Origin: Arbacia lixula
Lineage: Eukaryota > Echinodermata > Echinoidea > Arbacioida > Arbaciidae
NCBI GenBank assembly: GCA_963669155.1
Contig: OZ022584.1
Coordinates: forward strand, 13,680,179-13,744,178
Length of the DNA: 64,000 bases
Reading direction: 5' to 3'
Part shown: piece after piece, positions 54,301-63,300 of the stretch
How the letters are laid out: each line of letters begins with the position of its first letter
How positions within the stretch are numbered: the stretch's first letter is position 1
Program-made: the position numbers and the translations under genes
The notes under the pieces: generated by a model
What the model was told of the DNA's origin: nothing
What the model saw: the letters and a program-made list of their open reading frames with translations, nothing else
Databases searched by the model: none

Positions 54301-57300
54301 TCTCCATGATCCCTTTCTCTATGCCCTACCCCACCCTCCCTCTAATTTCAATCCTCATTACATTAATTGTACCACTATGAAAACATTGCTTTTACGCGAT
54401 CAGGAGATTTACCCATGTTAGGTAAGCTTAAGCAAACTACTCAGGCCTCTGACAAGTGAGTGGACGTTCTTTTATTTTGAAAAAATACATTGTACCTTCT
54501 CTCACTGCTCTCCTTTCTTACCCATCTCCCTGCTCTTTGCCCCTACCACACCCCTAGTGAGGACGTGAAGAGTGTGTCCACCCGCCTGTCCACCTTCCTG
54601 ACCAAGCGCCACTACCTACATGCCACAGAGCTCTTGACCAAGACCATGGGCCAGCTGGATGGAGACCTCAAAGGGGTGGAGGCGCTCAGTGAGACCAGAA
54701 TCGAGATGTTTGCCAAGAAAGACGTAAGTGCAATAACAAATTAATGAAAACTACATGTACAGTGTATGAAATCACATCCAAGAAATTTCTTATTCATTGA
54801 CTAAAAGAACTTCTGAACTACCTTTTCACATGTGGAATTTCTTAATTCCGGACTGTTGTTAGCACCATACTTTCCTCAAGACCGTTGTCAAGTAAAATGT
54901 GAACATACTCGCTAAGTGTAAGATTTCTTCCCTCAAAATTATGTGATGCCAAAGAAGTGCTTTGCTTTATTAAAGGAATTTCTGCAAATGAAATGTGGAT
55001 TATTCATTTGCTATGAGTCCTTCTAAATAGACCTATTGCATAACCTTCTTACCCTGGGTTTTCTTAAGTGTGGACAAATGTTGGCAGCTGTACTATTCTT
55101 AAGAAAGTTGCAAAGAAAGATATGAGCACACTTATGGGGATTCTTTATTTATGGTTTATTTATTGACTTTGAGTACTGTAAAGAGACCTTGTAAAATTGC
55201 ATGGTCCCTCAGTGGTATCATAAATGATCGTAGTAATAAAAACATGATACTGCTGTTGCCATCACTATTATGACTAATGTAAGTATACTATTGTCTACCC
55301 CATACTGAGTTGAGGGAATACTTTGGATTCAGTACCTACATTTGCAGTTATGTCAGCAAAGATCTATTTTCATGACAGATAACTGAAAACATTCCTTTAA
55401 ACTCATTGAATGCTTATGCGATAAGTGCTTATGGTATTGTCCCTTTTTTCCCATCATAGTCATAGACATATCCATATTTAATATAGTTATGTTTATATAC
55501 TTGGGGTAGATAGATGTTGTACTTGATTGTTCATTGAGGTCAGCAGTTTTGTGAAATTAACTCCCTCTCTGCCAGACTCTGTGCAGGGCTATTGAAATGA
55601 TGTGTATTAATAGTGCAAAAATGCATTTATGGCGCATAAAGAGTTGATGATAATAATAGGTTGAATCTATGTAATGACTAACATTAATCAGTGTCATCTG
55701 TGTTAAAAAGGGCTTTACAACATTATTAACCTTGTCATTAGATCACCTATTGTATGTGTCTCATATTATTGAAACTAACTTAATTTAAGGGTGAACTATC
55801 CCTTTAAGATCTTCAGTCAAAGTTCACAACCACTATACCACTTTATCGCAACATTTTCGTCATTTTTCGGACAGCAACTCAGCGCCACGCTTCTCAGTGA
55901 GCTGCGGCAGCACTTGTACGAGAAGTCGGTGGTCACCTTCCAGACCAACTTCAACCGCGGGGGCTCCCTCCGTGGCTCAGGTGGACCTGATCTATCGCCA
56001 AAACTCTCACGGAAACAAGCCCTCATCGAGATGGCAGGATCTACGAGGAAGACGCCAGCAAAAACACCAAGAAGTATGAAGGATTCCTTTCTGCTTTTGT
56101 ACAGATTTTATCTCGGAATATTCAATTATCAATTAAAGAGAGAGAAGGGAAGGGAAGAGCTGGCTTTTGTAACTTCAAGTGTATGCTGCCCAAAATTGTG
56201 TGCACTCACATTGGAATAGGTTGTTCTACATAACAGTTTTGGATTCAGGTTTTAAAAGTCCTAGTGATGGTTTGCCTTAAATAGAATATGGTCTAAAATT
56301 TTAGTGGGCTATCCTTGCAAGAATGAATATGGGCAGGGTAAAGTCATAATTGTCTGCTGACTATTATTTTATGGGTTCAAGTTATGGTTCTACACTTTAT
56401 AAAGGATTCACATGAAACGTGATATACCTAATCACCATAAATTATAGTTGTGCATGAAATATGGGTGTGCGTCAATCAAGGGGAAACTTAAACACAGAAG
56501 CAAATGGTGACTTTTCACTTTTTGCTGTTTGATTACAGTGTTTTATGGTTATTGGGTAGAAAAATGTGTGGGCATGGTGTTAAAAAGAAACCCATTAACT
56601 TTAAGTGTGCCTTGAATTAGAGTAGTGTTTATTGCTACGTGAAGAAGAAGAAAAGTGCAATATCCCAAAGTATAGATACTTCTGATAGATATATAGATAT
56701 ATGATAGTGTTTAGCTTAATATTGTGACATATGCATTCACAAATTTTTGGGAGGGTAACAATACAATGCCAAGGTGCAGGGTAGTATAGATCAAAATAAT
56801 TGCAGAACATTTCTTTTGTCTTAAAAAAACAAAATCTGATATCCTGAAATCAAACAAGAATGGGAGCCATGGTCATGGCAGAATGGCACTCCAAAGATGA
56901 TGAAGGAATGACGGAATGAATAGGTCCCATAGTCGTTACTGCTCCTACCCCTTACCTTTAGCGTATTTAAGCTGTCATCAATATAGTTTCCTGGTATATT
57001 CATCCTCAAAGAAAGCTGAACACTTCTCTTAATGACAGAAGTAACCTGACCGAGTGATAAAAATAGTTCAAATCAAACAAATTAACAAATTGTGGACACT
57101 GTGATGATGGCAGAACTACATGTGTTACCAATTCTATCCCTCACCTCCAATGCATAAGCTGTCATCAATATTTTCCCCTGTGATATATCCGTCCTCAACA
57201 AAGCCACCAATTACTTTTCTTATTCACATTTATCTACAATTATGTCCATATCACTTGAAGTCTATATATTTATAGTTGTATACTTCTTTCAACCATAGCT

Positions 57301-60300
57301 TTGTGTATAACATGTGTGGAGATTTTTTTTAACTGATGCATGAAACATTAGAGATAGAAATTCAGAATTGCAATATGTATTTTATCTATATACACCTCCT
57401 TAGTCTCACAATTGTTTTTTTATGTAATTGATACCTTTTATGTATGTGTATGTGGTTTATTTATTGGAAATGATATCTGTTCACTGTAAACTGGATGATT
57501 TAAGTTGCCAGGCTTTTGTATTCAGTATGTTTTTATCAATAGGCCACAACGATTTAGCAATTTAATTTAATTAAATTAAATTGACAGAAGTAGCCTTAAT
57601 GAGTGACAGCTCCGATGACGAGGCCCGCCCCATCGTAGAGGACCTCAGCGCAGACCCAGATACCAACGTCGACCACTACATCGCCATCCTGGTCGAATCC
57701 CTCTCCCTGCTCAAGAGAATACCGGAAGCTGTAGAGGTAGAATTTTGTTTTGTGATATTACATGGTTGTTTGTGATGACTTGTGAAGTGTTTGACCAAAC
57801 ATCACCAAATTTGGTGCAATGGTGATATATGACAGATCTCTCTACATGAAGTTGTATGTCATAGCTAAGTATGACATGAATGTATGAAGATATTCATGTA
57901 TTTCTCTTTTATTTTCAGACACTAAAGAGCGATGTTCAGTCAGAGCTTGCTAAGATTGTCCATAGATCGACCACAGAGGTTGCAGACAAGTAAGAGAAAT
58001 TGTGTTTGGTTTTTTGAGTTGCTTTGAGTGATCTTAAAGACAGGGCAGCTCTTATGCAGGTCAGACAAATAATGTTTTGTGTAAAACACAGAAAATGGAA
58101 GAAAATACTGGAGCAGAAATTCCTTTCCAATGAGAGAACTAGAAACTGACCTTGAGCGGAGTTATTTTAGTTGCTAGGTTTAGGAAGGGTCGGCCAAAAT
58201 GTAGCAGTTCCTGGAATTGAGAGACCGGGGACCGCAATATGCTATAGCGTACATCGGGGCTTTTAGCACAGCACAGTGGATATGTTGAGGCCAGGGGTGT
58301 ACCGCTGAACATTACACTGGGTGTTGCAATACGGTTTATAAATCTGTACCATGGTTACTTCAAAACATAAGCAGATAGGTTTTCACTTTTCCTACAATTA
58401 TTTGTGAAGGTATGACTGTGAGATTTCATACATGTTATCATTAGGGTATACTGCTGATTCATGTTGAGGTTCATGACTTCTGCGAACAGGCTACCCTGTC
58501 TTTAAATCTATGGAATATGATAACTTCAATTGCATTTTTTCTTAAAAATTGGACTGATGATATAGTACTTGCCTTTCATTATTCCTTCAATGTAACGTGT
58601 TCATTTGTAGCCTCTTATGACTTCTAGGACTACTACTACTACTACTACTACCACTTTTACTCTTCCTACGACTTCTACTACTTTTACTCCTCCTATGACT
58701 ACTTCTTTTACTCCTCCTATCACTACTCCTTTTTTTACTCCTACTATGACGTCTACTGCTTTTACTCCTCCTGTGACTACTTATACTTTCACTCCTCCTG
58801 TGACTGTTACTGCTTTTACTCCTCCTTTGACTACTTCTACTTTTACTCCTCCTGTGACTTCTACTACTTTTACTCCTCCTATGACTACTACCACTTTTGC
58901 TCCTCCTATGACTTCTACTTTTACTCCTCCTATGAGTACTTCTACTTTTACTCCTCCTATAACTACTACTTCTTTTACTCCTCATATGACTTCTACTACT
59001 TTCACTCCTCCTATGACTTCTACTACTTTTACTCCTCCTGTGACTTCTACTAATTTTACTCCTCCTATAACTACTACTCATTTTACTCATCCTATGACTT
59101 CTACTACTTTCACTCCTCCTATGACTATTTCCACTTCACTCCTCCTGTGACTTCTACTACTTTTAATCCTCCTATAACTACTACCACTTTCACTCCTCCT
59201 GTGACTTCTACCACTTTTGCTCCTCCAATGACTACTTCCACTTTTGCTCCTCCTATGACTACTACCACTTTCACTCCTCCTGTGACTTCTACTACGTTTA
59301 ATCCTCCTATGACTACTACCACTTTTACTCCTCCTATGACTTCTACCACTTTTGCTCCTCCAATGACTACTTCCACTTTTGCTCCTCCTATGACTACTAC
59401 CACTTTTACTCCTCCTATGACTACTGCCACTTTTAATCCTATGGCTACTACCACTTTCACTCCTCCTATGACTGCTACCACTTTCACTCCTCCTATGACT
59501 ACTACTACTTTTACTCTTATGACTTCTACCACTTTTACTCCTCCTATGACTACTACCACTTTCACTCCTCCTATGACTGCTACTACTTTTACTCCTATGA
59601 CTTCTTCCACTTTTACTCCTCCTATGACTACTACTACTTTCACTCCTCCTATGACTACTTCTACTACCACTTTTACTCCTATGACTTCTACTACTTTTAC
59701 TCCTGTGACTTCTACTACTTTCACTCCTCCAATGACTACTACTACTTTCACTTCTCCTATGACTTCTACTACTTTCCCTCCTCCTATGACTACTACTACT
59801 TTCACTCCTCCTACGACTACTCCTGCTTTTACTCCTCGCATGACTGCTACTACTTTTACTCCTATGACTACTACTACATTTAATCCTCCCATGACTACTA
59901 CTCCTTTTAATCCTCCTATGGCTACTACTACTACTACTCCTATGACTACTACTGCTACCCCTCCTATGACTACTACTACTACTGCTACTCCTATGACTAC
60001 TTCTACTTTTACTCATATGACTACTATTACTTTTACTTATGAAGCTACTACATTGACCACTACTACTGCTACTATTACTGCTGATGCTTCTACTACTACT
60101 ACTACAACTGGTGGAGCTACTACATGTATATCTGCTACTGCTACTACTACTACTACTACCAACAACATTATTGCTATCTGCTACTTTAATACTGCTACCG
60201 TACCAACACTACTACTACGACTACTACTATTACTACTAAAGTCTGCTCCATCTGCTGCTAACCTGACTACTGATTTTACTCCCATTGTCATTGTCATTGT

Positions 60301-63300
60301 CATTGTCATTGCCATTGTCATTGTCATTGTCATTGTCATTGTCATTGTCATTGTCATTATCATTGTCATTGCTAACCTATGACTCCCCCTCCCTGTTCCC
60401 GTCTATCCGTAGTGCCAAGCAGCGTGGGGAGAACATCATGCAACAGAATCAGCCCAAGGTACTGGAGGAGCTGCTGGAACTACTCTTTGAGAGGTTCAAG
60501 TGTGTGGCCTCGGCCCACATGTGTGTGCTAGGTGCCCTGCAGAGAATCACAGTAAGTTACACTATTTCCAGATTTTTGTGTGTGCATGGCTTGCCATAGC
60601 TGCCACATGAGAGTGCTTTTGCTGCTCCTATATTTCAGTTAAATACTCAATCTCCATTGCTGCTCCCCATCCAGGTGTATAATTGAATGAGTGTTTCTTA
60701 CTGGCTATAGCAGCTGGCTGCCACGATTCTGGCACCCAGAACTTAGTTACAGTTATAGTGACTGTAAATTCAGTAAAAATATGTTTAGAAGAATTTCAAT
60801 ATAATTGTATAAAACAATTGATGGGCTAAATTGGCTAAATACCTTTGACTCTGTCACATAAACACTTGGTATCCTATCATAAGATGAATACCCCAAAAAT
60901 CATTATTATGCCCCACATGAATGATTCTGCATGATCCCTAGGGATTAGGTAAGTGTCTCAAAGACTTACAAACATCTGATGTAATAATATTGTAACGCGC
61001 TTAGAGATGATACTGTTTCATTTTAAAACCAATACTATAAATCATTGAAGTACAATGCTCCGATCAATCTTTCTGTTGTTTAGGCAAGTGGCGATATCCA
61101 GCTGTACACCATGAGTGAGATCTGGTCCAAAATTCAGACCCAGGTAAGTCAGCTCCTTAAACATGAAATATGTGACCATTCATCTCTTGAAGCTTTTTTG
61201 TAATTTGTTTTCAGATCTTGTCCCTATCTCCTTCACCTGTTTCTCTCCCCTTCCCCCAACAGAAAAAGAAGGGGAAAATATTAAATGATACTTCTTCATA
61301 TTCCTATATATGCAAAGTGTTTACCTGTGCCTCATGTAATAACCACATACTCATATTTTTCTCTTATTTACTTATTCAGAACTTTATATACATGTACAAT
61401 GTACACAGTTTGATGTCTAATTTTCTACTTATAGCACAGGTACCCTTCAAGAAACCAACTATCAGAAAACTTACCATATTGCCATTTTGCAAAGAAACAA
61501 AAAATGAGTTATGGAAATAATATGTTATTTCAGTCAGACAGTCAGAAATTGTAAAGCTTATTTTTTTTGCGTGGGGTTAAATTACAAAAGGTATAGTCCA
61601 CCCTGAAGTTGAGCTGGTTTTTGATAAAAACAAAAACATGAAAAAAACAAACAAATTTGTGAAGGTTTGACAAAACTCGTCAAAGGATAATTGAGTGATG
61701 AATTTTCAAATTGTTGATTTTGTGATGTCAGCTGCGAGATGTTCTGCTATAAGTTGCATACTATTTTTTTGGAAAAATGTCGATTTTCTCAAATAGGATT
61801 ACCTGTGCATTTGATAAATCATTTGACACATGTTTTTTTACACACACCCCTCTATTGAATAGATCTATTCCTTTATCAAAACTTCCAAAAGTGCAATTGA
61901 TGTAATCATACCTCACACAACATATGGACGAGCAACTCGCACTTGATATTACAAAATTAAAATAAAAATCAAAACTTTCTTATCCTTTGACAGATTTTTG
62001 TCAAACCTTCACTAATATGTCACTTTCATTTTTCTGCAATAATAAAAACCCATTAAATTCCATGAAATTGTGTTCTCCTTCTGCTTCAGCTCCAAATGAT
62101 TCTAGGTAGTTATCTGGATGTCAGGAATGTGACAGCCACAACTCAGCAGAGTGCGTCTGCTTTCACGGAAGTTAGCGTCAGGTCAGTATGTTGATTTGTC
62201 TTTTCTTTCTCCTTGACTATGGCCCGTATTCACAACAGTCGTTTGATTTACGTACTTAATGTAGACAAACTGTACGCGGCGCCAAATACCTACTAAAGCA
62301 ATAGCTTATCAAACACAAAGTTTGAGGCAATGTAAAGATTTTGCATAATATATAATAGGCTTTGCATCCGACTGCTGCATATGCGCAATCTGTACGTAAT
62401 AGCCACATCACTGAGGCGTTTGTACAGTATCGAGCAGAAGCAGAAGCAGAAGCAGAAATAAATCATTTGATGCAGTCAAAAGAAGTCATTGATTTTCATC
62501 ACAGAATCACAACAGTAAGTGAGTTCAGTTATTTGCTGTAATTATGTGGACAAACTCAATATACCATAGTGATTCCACTTCTATTGACTCAATAATAATG
62601 TCTCATGTTTTTTTTTTTTTGTGGGACACCAAGTTTTTTTTATTAATCATTGGAACGCCAAATCAAACAACATGAAACACAATTAAGTACACTGTTTGCA
62701 TTAAATCTCTGTTCTAAAAACAGGCCAATATCAAAATGGTACACAGAGCTGCGAAAATGAAAGTGCCCCTACGTGTCATCACCATATCTATGAAAGAACT
62801 TGTATCCATGACAGATATTTCAGTAAGAGGTGCTTTACCAATATCATGTGATGTATGTGCTCTCAATTTAAGGAATGGGCAAACACATGTATCCATGACA
62901 AATATTTCAGTAAGAGGTGCTTTACCAATATCATGTGATGTATGTGCTCTCAATTTAAGGAATGGGCAAACTTCAAATGTCCATAACTATGTGTATACTT
63001 GTCCGCTTTTGTTCAAACTGTCACTGACCTGCCTATTTGATTTTTCTGCACCGTTAAAATTAAATGCCAAAGATCATTGAACTTTTTAAACAGTCGTCAT
63101 GACATTGAAACAAGCAATCCTGTGTACCAGGTTTATCCATATTTTGTCTCTGTCGTTGAGACGTAGGATGGGTCCAAGTTGATATCCTTGCTCTTTTCCT
63201 CCTTTGCAGTGATCTAAACACGTACTTCAGCCGACGGAAGCAGGTGAGACAACGCAAGGTACCTCTCTTCAGGTTTGACATGTCGTCCCACGCCATCAGC

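Noticed and set aside
59087-60016. 309-codon - strand RS-rich frame and its 255-codon neighbour
   Set aside because: Same minisatellite on the other strand; the second is the same repeat in another frame. No flanking non-repetitive coding sequence.
59147-60382. 411-codon + strand frame (Thr/Pro/Phe-rich)
   Set aside because: It is the minisatellite read in a frame kept open by a unit divisible by 3. It runs on into the CATTGT microsatellite and stops before the exon, with no splice link to EXOC4.
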